Assembly: GCA_012295275.1 (NCBI GenBank)
Contig: CM022672.1
Coordinates: 32,188,087-32,252,086, forward strand
Origin: Chrysomallon squamiferum
Taxonomy: Eukaryota > Mollusca > Gastropoda > Neomphalida > Peltospiridae
Reading direction: 5' to 3'
Length of the DNA: 64,000 nucleotides
Shown here: one piece after another, positions 50,797-64,000 of the stretch
Numbering within the stretch: the stretch's first letter is position 1
How the letters are laid out: each line of letters begins with the position of its first letter
Translations under genes and position numbers: made by a program
The notes under the pieces: model-generated
Seen by the model: only the letters and a program-made list of their open reading frames with translations
Databases searched by the model: none
Told to the model about the DNA's origin: nothing

Positions 50797-52080
50797 TAAT
50801 AGCTAGCAACAACACACTATAAATATAAAATTGTGGTCTTAAGTTATATTTTCTATTCTACAAAATGGAATGCATTAAATCCAGTTGTCGTTAGCAAAAA
50901 GAGCTTTTAAAAACAAAATTCCTTTCTTTGCCACTGTGTTATAATAAGTTGTTTATTATCAGTTTTAATGCGAACATTATAGTATATCTGTTGACGTAGT
51001 ATTTTTATCTTGTCCCTTATGCTTTCACATTTCTCTAGAAAGTTTGACCATATGTGTAAAACATTTTTCCAAAAGGAATTTGTGCGTTTCAACAATTTTG
51101 CTTCACTGTAGGCTGACCCTAAATCTAATGTCATTGAAGCTTTTGATTATAAACAGTTACTCAAAAGAGAGGCAATGTCTTGGCTAAGATTTATGTCTTT
51201 AATCCACGATGTCTTTAACACATTAAAAAGTAACTTAACAATTATTGCTCTTAAACAACCATTTTGATAATAGTCAAATAATGGGGCAGCGGGTGTTTGT
51301 TTTTTTCTAGCTATTTTATCAGGTTTTTTATTCCAAATAAACTGAAAGAAATAGGTTTCTAATATTTTAAAGAAATAGTTTGCTGGATTTGGCAGTGAAG
51401 AAAAAAAAAAACAATTTTCGATAAAACTAAACTTTTTATTGCAGTAATTTTTCTTAGAGGAGACCAAGAACATTTTGACAATTGTTCAAGCAGCCTTTTA
51501 ACCTCATTCAACTTTGCATTAAAATTTAATTCTTGTATTTGATACAGATCCGTGGAAAACCGTACCCGAAGTATTGTGAATTCTGTGGTCCATTTTAATT
51601 TTTGTTTTGATCAGATTACTTTTATGATTAATTTGGTCTTTCCCTAAGTTTATTATATTTGTTTGATATGCATTAACTTTAAGACCAGATACATCGATCA
51701 AACATTTTGTTTCCGCAGATGCTCACAGAGTTTTATCACACCAACCTAATAGCAATACTGTGTCGTCGGCGAACTGTGAAATTTTGAATTCATTGCCGTT
51801 TATCTCAATCCCGTATATATATATGTTAATTATTTCTTGCCAAGATTCCAAGACTCTGAACACACAAAATTAAAACGAAGTGAAATAACAGATCCCCTTG
51901 TCTATATCCTGTGTCACGTTTTAAGCGTTTAGTAATTTATCTATAAACACGATTCATGTTTATTAGAAAAGGTTGATATCCATGTTTGATTTGAAACTCC
52001 AAAGTACGAATAGGCTGTTTTTTTTAAAGAATTAATCGATGTTGTATCAAAAGCTTTTATTCAAAATATACAATTAAGAA
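50768..52080 (-). mobile_element. 5'-truncated LINE, L1/Tx1-like reverse transcriptase
   Basis: On the minus strand, starting near 52075, segments of a LINE reverse transcriptase follow in order: KAFDT, TGYRQGDLLFHFVLILC, KISQFADDTVLLL (the FADD catalytic box, about 51790-51752), SGLKVNAYQTNIINLGK, LPNPANYFF with FIWNKKPDKIARK, and a C-terminal NSFWKNVLHIW. The frame changes several times. A run of 28 T at 50768-50796 on the plus strand is the poly(A) tail, so the copy is 3'-complete and 5'-truncated, as normal for target-primed insertions. No clear target duplication. The intact enzyme copies element RNA into the genome; this copy is dead. Confidence 0.8.
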
Positions 52081-52257
52081 TAAATTCGAAACGCTAAAGG
52101 GAAATAACTCAAGCTTCCTCTCTATACAAGTGACATAGGAATTATCTCCCTCTGTATCAGTAAACACTTTTGTTGTCTTCTAAATGAAGACTGTGAAACA
52201 CGAAGTGTTTGTTACTCGACATTTACTGTGAATGGTGATCATTAAATAACAGGAGTA

Positions 52258-52343
<86 letters not shown>

Positions 52344-52633
52344 ATTATGATTATGATTATTATTTATTTACGAATAGGAATTACACTGTATGATCATGAT
52401 CAATCTTAGTAAACTGTTGAAACAAAATAAAGTGTATATTATATACACCGATATGTTATATTGCTCTTGTACTTCATACTTATGAAAGGTTAGTTTAGGA
52501 AAAAAATAATAATAACAAACTCAGATGGAAGGTGGATGATCTGGATAATCAGAGCTCACGAATCTACTTTTAAATGTAGCCTCGCAATTGTATGTGTTGC
52601 TGTCTGTGTTTCTGTCTCTCTGTGTGTGTTAAT
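52081..52633. other. No gene; (TTA)n(TTG)n at 52259-52342
   Basis: GGGAAATAACTC at 52100 and ATTATCTCCCT at 52141 are short motifs I associate with mollusc genomes. A compound trinucleotide repeat follows. Confidence 0.6.
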
Positions 52634-52906
52634 TTAGGATTGAGTATTTTTTATGTACGTTTCATTAGACTTTTGATAATAGTACGGCGCTACCACAGGA
52701 AGACAAAGTCCAATCACGACCTCACAAACCCCGTCAGATACCGCTGACAACGTCACCGTCCGGCCATGAAGACAACCTTGAAAAGATTGCCCAGTAACTG
52801 AGCTAATCACCGCTTCCCACAAAGCACGCCGTATTTTGACTTTCGTTATTTCTGTGTGCATCTGTGTTTTCCTGGAAACATGGGACTGGCAAGTTGAATA
52901 TTCCAT
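52634..52906 (-). other. Open frame, GC-richer, unassigned
   Basis: A 90-residue minus frame with CQSHVSRKTQMHTEITKV and RTVTLSAVSDGVCEVVIGLC. GC is clearly above the flanks and composition is protein-like, yet no domain or splice sites are recognisable. Confidence 0.3.
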
Positions 52907-53516
52907 TTCTGTATGTGTCGTCAGAAATTAGTTAGAGCCAGAAGGTCTTAAGTGCATATATAAATATAAATACATGCTCTAATCCCTCGTATGTATGAAT
53001 ATGTCTGAGACGGATAGAAACGCTGAATCTTGTGAAAATACTGCTGTAGCAGATGAGACATAATCAGATAAGCGTTTAATTTTTCCCAGTTCCACGTTAA
53101 CAGTTAAAACTCTGATGCTAAGTTATATATAATAATAATACTGGTAATTCTTCTATACGCCTAAATACTGTTTTTTTTTTTTTTTTTTAAAAGAATATAT
53201 TACGAAACTGACATTAATTTAGAATTTTTATATTGCAATCTTAACCCGATTAACACATTTATGCTACTACTAATAATAATACAACAACAACAACAACTAC
53301 TACTACTACTACTACTACTACTACAACTAACTAACTAACTAAATAATAATAATAATAATAGAGTACTAGTAATATAATAATGTCGATAATGATGATGTGT
53401 TTTTATATTTGTGATAGAAACGTTAAAATAATGTATAATACACTACTACTACTATTACTACAACTACTACTACTGGTACTTCAATTACTATAACTACTAT
53501 TAGTACTACTACTATA

Positions 53517-53568
<52 letters not shown>

Positions 53569-54153
53569 ATAATAATAATAATTTGGGTAAAGGCTATAAA
53601 TATTTATTTTATATATATAAACTCAATCTGAAAATATGATATTTTTAATGTCTATATTATTATGTATTTAAAATGTATTATATATTATTCATTATGAACG
53701 CCAGCGTAAGGATTACATTTGATAATTAGTATAATATATTATGTATTAAATACATTATATCATTCATTACGAAAGTGTGTGTATGGGTTCTCTTCGAGTA
53801 ATAATGTATTATGTATTTAATACACATGTTACATCATTCATTATAAACGTGGGTGTATGAGTTCTTTTTGACCAGTGAGCTGCGGTAGAGGGGTTGGAAT
53901 ATACGGGTTTCTTTACACAGAATAAAAACACAAGTAACTGGGTTGCATTCCCTTGTTTGTCAGATAAATTTTGCACCGATTAAAAACACAGTTTTGCCCT
54001 AAAATTCATGTCTGTGTTGGCTCATTTTGGAGGGGGTTTGACTCCCCTTCTTCATAGTCTCGATGATTATGAGTTTCAGGTATTCAAGCCGCTCGTTGTT
54101 CAGTAGAGTCAGTACGCCTGTCGATGTATTTATTCTCTGCGACTGTTAAACTC
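52907..54153. repeat. Trinucleotide repeats, no gene
   Basis: (ACT)n and AAT tracts at 53260-53360, 53440-53480 and 53518-53582. A 70-bp motif around 'ATGTATTAxATACATTATATCATTCATTA' type sequence recurs at about 53690, 53760 and 53830 as a weak tandem repeat. Confidence 0.6.
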
Positions 54154-54270
54154 CTACACGGCGTTCACTCTGTGACTGAAACCATCAGCCACACTGAACT
54201 GAAATTCCATGTCTCCCGGTGTCGACTCCGCGCTACATTCACACACGTCTTGCAGATTAATGCCGGGTCT
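54154..54270 (-). pseudogene. Possible extracellular-domain exon, ends in a stop
   Basis: After CGAGTAG the minus frame reads RPGINLQDVCECSAESTPGD and MEFQFSVADGFSHRVNAV, then TAG. The CSAESTPGD...FQFS pattern recalls Ig B and C strands of molluscan receptors. The acceptor is weak and the stop early, so a relic or chance are both possible. Confidence 0.3.
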
Positions 54271-54732
54271 CTACTCGTGTTTGTAAGTTCAGTCTAATGT
54301 AGTAGCAGAATTTGTCTTTAGAACCGCGTGTCCTTGGAACAATAAAACTGACGTGTCTGCGGTTTACCTTGCTTTATTAAGAACATATGTCAGTACAGAC
54401 AGTGAAGAAGAAGGAGAAGATGAAAAAAAAAGAAAAAAAAACGAGGATGAAAGCATAGCGTTTGACTGTTAGAACAAAATAAGTGAGTAGGCAGGTGCCA
54501 AAATTTAATGGGTTTGTATTTGTAGACGTGTAAATAATAAAAGTAAGTAAAATAAATATGAAATACAAATCAGTCATAAAACAGCTGGTGATTTTTTTTT
54601 TTTTATTTTATTTTATTTTTTTTTATTTTTTTTTTTTTGTTTTTTTTTTTTGTCTTTTTTTTTTTCATTGTTTCATTTTTGTTTTATCTTTCATTTTGGT
54701 GTTATTATTTTTTATTGTTACTATTTTTCAAC

Positions 54733-54771
<39 letters not shown>

Positions 54772-56378
54772 TACTACTACTACTACTACTACTTACTTAC
54801 TATTTCTACTATTACTACTACTACTACTGTTTTAGTTTCTATTTTTTTGTTTTACCTGTTACCGATCTATAGTTGTTGTTTAATAAACTAGTTGTTTTAA
54901 TAATAGTAATTATTGTTGGTTTTGGGGGATTGGGCTTTGGGCTTTTGGTGGGGTTCTGGGGCTTTTTTTTCTGGGGGGCTGATGATAGTAGTATTTGTTG
55001 TCGTATGATGAGTAGTAGTAGTGAGTTTGGGATTGTTAGTAGGTTAATATTAGCGTAGCTATGTTGACAGTCGTTACTGCCACCACTGTTGTAACTACTA
55101 CTACTTCAGCTACTACTACTACTATTACTACTACTGCTATTTGTCCGGTTATTTTTATTACTATAATACTGTTACTATGGTACAATAATCATCACTTATA
55201 ACGGCTGCGATTGTTTCCAGTTTCTTTCCTGTTTTTTTGTTTTTTTTTCTTATTGTTTTATGCATTTGGTATCTAGGTAAAACAACTGAACAAATTATAC
55301 ACACACACAAAAATACTAATGTGTGTGTCTTGTCTCTGTGTGTGAGTGTGTGTGAGTGAGCGCGGGAGTGTGTGAAGATGTACGGTAAAACATTTATAAT
55401 ATGGTTACAAGAAGTAAAATACGCCAGGCAGTTTAGATTCATCATAAAAATACAGTTACCGTTTTTCCTTTCCAGTATTAAATCCTTTACTGTTTCACAT
55501 TAACAGTTTTAAAGTTACATGATATTGTAGCATTTTGGTGTGACTATTTAAACAGATAATGTTCTAATTTAAAGATTCTATAGTTAATACCTTTAGACCA
55601 CTCAAAATCATCATTGTCTCTTAATAAGTGATCAAGTAAAATTCTATTAACAGCATGTTTTAACCACTAAACATCCACACGAATTAACGAATATCTGTTA
55701 ATCAAATCACATATCTATACGATAACGAAGGACTAGAAATATCTTTTGTAATATGATAACTAAGATTGAAACTAAGATTGATACAATTAACAACATTAAC
55801 CTGAAATGTAATCATTCTTACTTTAATACTAATAGACAACGGGTGTCTCTATAGTTCGAAATAACGATTTGTGTTGACTTGCTAATAAATAATATTTTTA
55901 AGACTTGAGATAACGTTCTTCAGCTGAATCTATATTAGTAAAAAAAAACACGATTTCACATCCTTAATATAATTATATTAACTGACAGACTGCTGATAGT
56001 CATGTAGTGTACACCAGAAAGTGTGTGTGTGTGTGTGTGAGTGTGTCTGTGTTCATTTACCTCACAGATATATTGTTAAAAATACACTAAAATTCCTCAT
56101 CGCAAAATTACGAACATGAAAATCGATTTTTCTCTTTCATTATTACTGCCATAACAAAAACACATTCATCTAGTATTACCTTTGGAATATACTCTGGGAT
56201 GACAACATGTAAAAATATACCACAAAATTTAGATTAATTATAAAAATGACATATACCATTTTTCTCTTTCAGTATTAACATCTATTAATGTTTCGCAGTA
56301 CCAGTTAGAAAGTTATGTAACATTGCAGCATATCAACTTCCAATGTAACAAAGTTTACGTGTTTTCACGCCGCGCCAG
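54271..56378. other. Low-complexity and AT-rich, no gene
   Basis: T runs at 54592-54665, (ATT)n(ACT)n at 54735-54795, ACT/GTA tracts near 55000-55140, short (GT)n near 56020. Nothing else recognised. Confidence 0.6.
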
Positions 56379-56947
56379 AGACTCGCAATCTTACAACCGT
56401 GTTTCAGACGTGACAGAGACTCGCAATCTTACAACCGTGTTTCAGACGTGACAGAGACTCGCAATCTTACAACCGTGTTTCAGACGTGACAGAGACTCGC
56501 AATCTTACAACCGTGTTTCAGACGTGACAGAGACTCGCAATCTTACAACCGTGTTTCAGACGTGACAGAGACTCGCAATACAACCGTGTTACAACCGTGT
56601 TTCAGACGACGTGACAGAGACTCGCAATCTTACAACCGTGTTTCAGACGTGACAGAGACTCGCAACTCGTAACAATCTTACAACCGTGTTTCAGACGTGA
56701 CAGAGACTCGCAATCTTACAACCGTGTTTTCAGACGTGACAGAGACTCTTACAAACGTGTTTCTTACAACCGTGTTTCAGACGTTTCAGACGTGAGACTC
56801 GCAATCTTACAACCGTGTTTCAGACGTGACAGAGACTCGCAATCTTACAACCGTGTTTCAGACGTGACAGAGACTCGCAATCTTACAACCGTGTTTCAGA
56901 CGTGACAGAGACTCGCAATCTTACAACCGTGTTTCAGACGTGACAGA
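56379..56947. repeat. 38-bp minisatellite, about 14 copies
   Basis: Unit GACGTGACAGAGACTCGCAA + TCTTACAACCGTGTTTCA. Most copies are exact; the middle (56570-56800) is scrambled by partial units such as repeated CGTGTTTCAGACG. Confidence 0.95.
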
Positions 56948-58735
<1,788 letters not shown>

Positions 58736-58756
<21 letters not shown>

Positions 58757-59110
58757 CCACCAGATAATAAACAATGCTTTCCTTTCGAAATAGGCGTTCG
58801 ACAGGCGGGCAAATACTTATTCAGATAAAGAAGATATTAAAAAACGTGTTAAAGTGAAAACAAAACTCTTATATTTGTATTACTTCAGCTTTATTTCATC
58901 TTAATATGTTTGTAAACACAGAAATTTTAGCTGAATTACTGGCGACATTTACAGTCTTGAGGAAACTCGTAGTAGCTGAACCTGAACAACATCAAATAAA
59001 TAACTAACTAAATAAATAATGCCGCCAGATAATAAATTATGCTTTCCTTTCGAAATAGGCGCTCGATTAACTCAGAATGCAAATACTAATCCAGCTTAAG
59101 AAGAAATTAA
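58736..59110 (-). repeat. Duplicated 3' end of the cysteine-rich gene
   Basis: 58839-58990 matches 60088-60235 closely: on the minus strand it holds the last ~17 codons (YYEFPQDCKCRQ, stop at 58938-58936) and the AATAAA signal at 58895-58890, then diverges. In addition 58752-58830 and 59020-59100 are copies of each other (AATGCTTTCCTTTCGAAATA type). Confidence 0.75.
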
Positions 59111-60137
59111 AATATTTAGTTTCTGAATAGTGACTATTAAAAAAATAATAATAATAATAATAGAAACTGATATCCTATTTGGAAAGAAAAATGGAGATCT
59201 GTTAGGAAAGGGAAATACAGAATGAAAGCATTGTAGAAAATTAAGCTCGTTGAAATACGTAATTCGATTTTCTATGTATTTCGTTCGTTATTCATCTCTT
59301 TATTCATTCATTTATTCGTTCATTGGTTAATTCATTTATTCATTCATTTACTCATTAATTCATTCATCCATTCCTAACGATTACAAAACATTTAAAATGC
59401 AGTTTCATGTTATTTGCATAATCAAAGTAGACGTTGGTAGCTGAAAGAAATTACATAACACATTAACACAAGAACAATCACTTTAAACTGAGAGTCATCT
59501 ACAAATATATTCAACATACGTCAGTTAATGGTCAAGTAAAGTGAATTTGAAGAAAGGCACCTAAATATATTTTAATGTTAATTAGATGCAAATATTTGTG
59601 TAAGATTGTTTTATAATGATAATAGTATAAAGGATGCTCGCAGCTAATTTAGTATAATTATCAGAAAGTCAAATTCTCTTGGTTCGCGCCTTTCTTTGTT
59701 TTATCATTACCAGTTTAATTTAGTGAAGCGTGAAAGAGAAACTACAATGTCACAAAAATACGTCCATAGACATTATTTAGAAAAAATATATTAAAACAAG
59801 TGCGCCAAAAATGTATAGCGACAAGCTATAATAATAATTGTTGAAAATAAACTTAACAAAAAAAGAAAAAGAAAAAAAAGATGAATAACTAAAATAAATA
59901 AATGTTTAAAATGACTGGATGAATCTTCTGGTGATATTCTTTTTCTTTAGAGTTTCACTCTTGACAATTTCTGGTTTAAGGACAATTAAGGAAAATGACT
60001 GTAGTCACGGAGCAACGGTTAGAACAGGAATTATTTAAGTGCCGTACTGAAGATCCTGCATAACTACCGATCCTGTTAATAACTAAAAACGTGTTAAAGA
60101 AGTGAAAACAAAACTCTTATATGTGTATTACTTCAGC
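59111..60137. other. No gene; ATTC-type repeats at 59285-59370
   Basis: CATTCATTTATTCATT-type tetranucleotide repeats. The rest is unassigned AT-rich sequence up to the polyadenylation region of the next gene. Confidence 0.55.
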
Positions 60138-60143
60138 TTTATT
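60138..60143 (-). terminator. Polyadenylation signal of the cysteine-rich gene
   Basis: AATAAA on the minus strand, about 41 bp after the TAA stop at 60186-60184; preserved in the duplicated copy at 58890. Confidence 0.7.
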
Positions 60144-60183
60144 TCATCTTAATATGTTTGTAAACACAGAAATTTTAACTGAA

Positions 60184-63161
60184 TTACTGGCGACATTTAC
60201 AGTCTTGAGGAAAATCGTAGTAGTTGAAGCTGAAGCCAGCGGGCCAGTGTTCACAAGGTTTCTTACAGTAAGCATAAAACCAAAACCTCGCCAAGCCAGC
60301 AGCCTGACACTGGGTCGTCTTTTCACAGGGACAGAACTGATGACAAGACGTGTGGCTGTAATTTTAAAACTTAGTGTTAAACATTTAAACTCATACTTCT
60401 ATTACTGTTGAATGAGCATATCTTATCTTGGGGCCAGTATTATCTCGGAATTTGATTTTTATCGGGTGTTTATTTATTTATTTATTATTTATTATTTTTA
60501 TTTTTATTAATTTATTTGATTTTTTTCATTTTTTTTTTTCAACGTAGCAGTAAATCGAGATGGTTTAATATTATTATCAAATTACCTGGTACATTGAACA
60601 AACATTGTATTTACTAAAAAAAAAAACAATGCACAAATTATAAATAATTATGTCTCGGTTGATCGAAAAGATTTTCTGATTTGAGAAATCCGAATTTAGG
60701 ATAAAGGAAGCTCAGTCCATGACTACTACTACTATAACTACTGATACTACTAGTGCTACTGCCACTATAACTATCACTAGTACTGCTTATATTACTACTA
60801 CGATTATCATTACTGCTTATATTACTACTACGATTACCATTACTGATGATATTGCTACAACTACTTTACTATTACTACTACTATTATTGCTATTACTACT
60901 ACCATTACCACAACTACTATATTTGTGTATTTAAGAACAAATAAAATGTAAACATCATTTACATTTAACAGATAAATTATTTAAGGATTGTCATGCTGCA
61001 ATTTATTTAGTTCTTTTAAGAAATATGTTTCATTTGCTGAAGCTAAACTGATGGATGAAAAATTATCAGTCTGGGCGGCGGAAGTAAAGATCAACGTCAT
61101 CCCTTAAATAGTGTATTCACTCTAGTATAAGAGTACGTGCGTGTAAATGTGTGTATTCACTCTAGTATAAGAGTACGTGCGTGTAAATGTGTGTATTCAC
61201 TCTAGTATAAGAGTACGTGCGTGTAAATGTGTGTATTCACTCTAGTATAAATGTGTGTATTCACTCTAGTACGTGCGTGTAAATGTGTGTATTCACTCTA
61301 GTGTAAGAGTACGTGCGTGTAAATGTGTGTATTCACTCTAGTGTAAGAGTACGTGCGTGTAAATGTGTGTATTCACTCTAGTAAGAGTATGCGTGTAAAA
61401 ATAAATGTGTATTCACTCTAGTGTAAGAGTACGTGCGTGTAAATGTGTGTATTCACTCTAGTGTAAGAGTACGTGCGTGTAAATGTGTGTATTCACTCTA
61501 GTGTAGTAGTACGTGTAAATGTGTATAAATGTGTAAAAGTGTAAAGTACGTGCGTGTAAATGTGTGTATTCACTCTAGTGTAAGAGTACGTGCGTGTAAA
61601 TGTGTGTATTCACTCTAGTGTAAGAGTACGTGCGTGTAAATGTGTGTATTCACTCTAGTGTAAGAGTACGTGCGTGTAAATGTGTGTATTCACTCTAGTG
61701 TAAGAGTACGTGCGTGTAAATGTGTGTATTCACTCTAGTGTAAGAGTACGTGCGTGTAAATGTGTGTATTCACTCTAGTGTAAGAGTACGTGCGTGTAAA
61801 TGTGTGTATTCACTCTAGTGTAAGAGTACGTGCGTGTAAATGTGTGTATTCACTAAATGTATTGTATTCACTCTAGTGTAAGAGTACGTGCGTGCGTGTA
61901 AATGTGTGTATTCACTCTAGTGTGTAAATGTGTGTATTCACTCTAGTGTAAAATGTGCGTATGTAAATGTGTGTATTCACTCTAGTGTAAGAGTACGTGC
62001 GTGTAAATGTGTGTATTCACTCTAGTGTAAGAGTACGTGCGTGTAAATGTGTGTATTCACTCTAGTGTAAGAGTACGTGCGTGTAAATGTGTGTATTCAC
62101 TCTAGTGTAAGAGTACGTGCGTGTAAATGTGTGTATTCACTCTAGTGTAAGAGTACGTGCGTGTAAATGTGTGTATTCACTCTAGTAGTGTAAGAGTACG
62201 TGCGTGTAAATGTGTGTATTCACTCTAGTGTAAGAGTACGTGCGTGTAAATGTGTGTATTCACTCTAGTATAAGAGTACGTGCGTGTAAATGTGTGTATT
62301 CACTCTAGTGTAAGAGTACGTGCGTGTAAATGTGTGTATTTACTGTACGTGTCTGTGAGTATGTACGGCTACCAAAGAACGTGTCCCTGCGGCCCACCTA
62401 CCAGCACACACACTTAAATATACACGTACTCCTAAACTACAAAACTAGATAATTCAAACGTTACTAACGCGCAGGTCACTTTTCGAATTCTCCACAGTCC
62501 TGGACCAGTCACAGAGCAGTGATCTTTACAAAACGTGTCCACGTTCTCTTCATAGTACGGACACGGCTCACACGTAGTTTGAGGTTTTAGGATTTAGACA
62601 GAATTTCACCTATAATGGGGTTTTCCTTCGACAGTGCAATCTTTCTAAATGTGTCTGTATCGAAAAATGCGGTTAAAATGGACTCGATGTCCCTATAAGT
62701 AAAATAAATAATTGTGTATCAGTTTTACAAAATAATAATAATAATAATAATAATAACAACAACAACAACAACAACAACAACACAACAACAACAACAATGA
62801 CAATAATAATAAGAGCAATAACAAAAACAGCAACAATAATAATAATAACGTAAAATTCAAGCACATACAAATAAATAATTAAAAAAAATGAAAGAAAAAT
62901 AGTTTTTACTTACGTGGAGTTAGCAGCACAGCCAGAGAAGAACATCAAACAAAAAAGGAGAGATAATTTCTGAAAATAAAACTAATAAAATAAATACATT
63001 TAACCTGTGCGTTAAAGTGTGTGCGTGAATCGACGCTAATATTTAATGCATTCATTTTATCTATTCTGTTATTTTAATTTAATATTTTATTTTATTTCTA
63101 TTTTATTTATAATTTTTATTTTCAGCTCTGTATGGTTTGAATAAAACAAATTTCTTACCAT
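60184..63161 (-). CDS. Small secreted cysteine-rich protein, spliced, unknown function
   Basis: Reconstructed by splice sites. Exon 1 is the ATG itself (63161-63159), donor GTAAGA. Exon 2 (62969-62914; acceptor TTTATTTTCAG, donor GTAAGT) completes a signal peptide: MKLSLLFCLMFFSGCAANS, hydrophobic core with a plausible cleavage after CAA. Exon 3 (from 62692, acceptor TTTTACTTATAG) joins in phase and reads as a charged pro-like region (DIESILTAFFD, RKIALSKENP). It meets TAA at 62589-62587; the frame shifted by one base continues (62587-62432) with five Cys in a C-x2-C-x10-C-x3-C pattern plus one. The last exon (60355-60184; acceptor TTTTAAAATTACAG) adds 56 residues with eight Cys at 4, 8, 10, 16, 30, 34, 52 and 54. 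Such precursors include antimicrobial peptides, venom-type peptides and ligands; I cannot tell which. The joint between the two Cys-rich parts (1.2 kb minisatellite between) and the indel are uncertain. Confidence 0.6.
60714..60930. repeat. Imperfect (ACT)n tract
   Basis: ACT/ATT/GAT units with an internal duplication (TACTGCTTATATTACTACTA at 60781 and 60811). Intronic if the gene model holds. Confidence 0.85.
61107..62345. repeat. 38-bp minisatellite, about 32 copies
   Basis: Unit TGTGTATTCACTCTAGTGTA + AGAGTACGTGCGTGTAAA, mostly exact, with irregular junctions near 61240, 61385, 61510, 61850 and 61920. It lies in the inferred last intron of the cysteine-rich gene. Confidence 0.97.
62729..62850. 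repeat. (AAT)n(AAC)n in intron 2 of the cysteine-rich gene
   Basis: Compound trinucleotide tract between exons 2 and 3. Confidence 0.9.
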
Positions 63162-63586
63162 TTTTTTCTTTCTTCTTCTATGTTCTTTTCTAGAGAGAAA
63201 AATTGTCTGTTAAAATGTTTTACTGGAAGTTCACTAAATTTGGTTGTATTTGCTGAAACACTTTATGTAACAGATGTAACTGATCAGTTTCATTTGTTTT
63301 TATCAGTAATTAAAACGACATTGAAAAAAAAAAAAAAAAAAAAAAAAAAATAGCGTCAGCAGTTTAAAAATTGAGAGAATTAAATTTGTCGTCTGCTGTG
63401 AATATCAAAGGAGGATTTTTTTTCTAACTCGTTTTAATCGATTCTCATTCCAGGGCGGGTCCAGGAACATGGGAAAGAGGGGACACCATCATTACGGTGA
63501 TAATGTCTTCCATTTTAAATTTATGGAAAGAAAGAAAAAAAGAAAGAATGAATTACATTAAGAAATGTATACATCAGTAAATGAAA

Positions 63587-63617
<31 letters not shown>

Positions 63618-64000
63618 AACAGGGTTCGTAGACCTTTGGCTGTCAAAATTTCCATAACGTTTCCAAAACCTTCCATAGCCCACAAATCCAAATTTTCAAA
63701 ACCATTTCCAAGCGAACTCAATCACAACAAAGTGTTTTTTTAGCAGTTTTTAAATATGTTTGTCAGAGTTAAAACGTTTTCCTCGACTAGGCTGCAGAGT
63801 ATTCAGGTAGGATTACTAGTAATGACAAATTTAATGTAATTTATTTTGGCGTTTTAAAATGCAGTTTTATTCTTGGTGTTAGACATCACTATGATGATAT
63901 GTAAGGCAGATTGAGAGAAATATGAATACAGAAGTATTGCTTTTAGAAACAGTTGTCGTTGTTGGTTTCTTTTTATTGAATTAATAACCCATATCTTTAA
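63162..64000. other. Right edge: poly-A, (AATA)n, possible hAT-type end
   Basis: A run of about 26 A at 63324-63350, CCAGGGCGGGTCCAGGAACA at 63452 and CAGGGTTCGTAGACCTTTGG at 63620 resemble ends of common non-autonomous DNA elements; (AAAT)n at 63587-63618 adjoins the second. No gene seen. Confidence 0.4.

Noticed and set aside
60121-60411. 96-residue plus-strand frame
   Set aside because: Antisense to the Cys-rich exon, which has acceptor, stop and polyA signal on the minus strand.
61107-62345. CRISPR array
   Set aside because: Direct 38-bp tandem copies without variable spacers, in an animal genome; a minisatellite.

Overview
The window reads as AT-rich, intron-containing animal nuclear DNA, most likely from a mollusc and probably a gastropod. 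Supporting signs: a BTB-BACK-PHR gene of the BTBD3/6 type, GT-AG introns, degenerate TTAGGG-type blocks, SINE-like pieces resembling those I know from molluscs, the short motif GGGAAATAACTC that I associate with mollusc genomes, and very heavy microsatellite content. There are no operons or bacterial-style genes. Almost all long open frames are low-complexity artefacts; the real coding signal lies in short exons framed by splice sites, several found by reading both strands by hand.

Layout. 1-6127 is one arm of a very long inverted repeat; the other arm is 33795-40508 and starts directly after a 200-base assembly gap (33595-33794). The arms are near-identical outside indels but differ in minisatellite copy number. 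Inside the loop lie a broken Ty3/gypsy element with domain order gag-protease-integrase (6786-9330, Gmr1-like), a multi-exon minus-strand gene with an acidic linker and a basic tail (12433 to 9661), a two-frame coding relic (14799 to 14529), SINE pieces, a fragment of a repetitive gene family with the motif FVRAEREGDW (20182 to 19858), an Ig-like exon (26052 to 25928), a possible receptor tail exon (29580 to 29461), a promoter-like start with two small exons (30262-30465), degenerate telomere-like repeats (31240-32360) and an exon cut by the gap (33515-33594).

Right of the arm: microsatellites, a diverged duplicate of the 17.2-17.8 kb repeat carrying a hAT-like MITE (42740-43980), a 186-bp GA tract, the BTB-BACK-PHR gene on the minus strand (46562 to 45011, two frameshifts), a diverged tandem duplication upstream of it (47060-50150), a 5'-truncated LINE (52080 to 50768), minisatellites, and at the right end a spliced minus-strand gene for a small secreted cysteine-rich protein (63161 to 60184) with a duplicated 3' end nearby.

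Several coding stretches are broken by single-base indels, mostly in or next to homopolymer runs. Either they are decaying copies or the assembly keeps homopolymer errors; this decides how many genes here are alive. All family names come from memory of motifs, not from searches.
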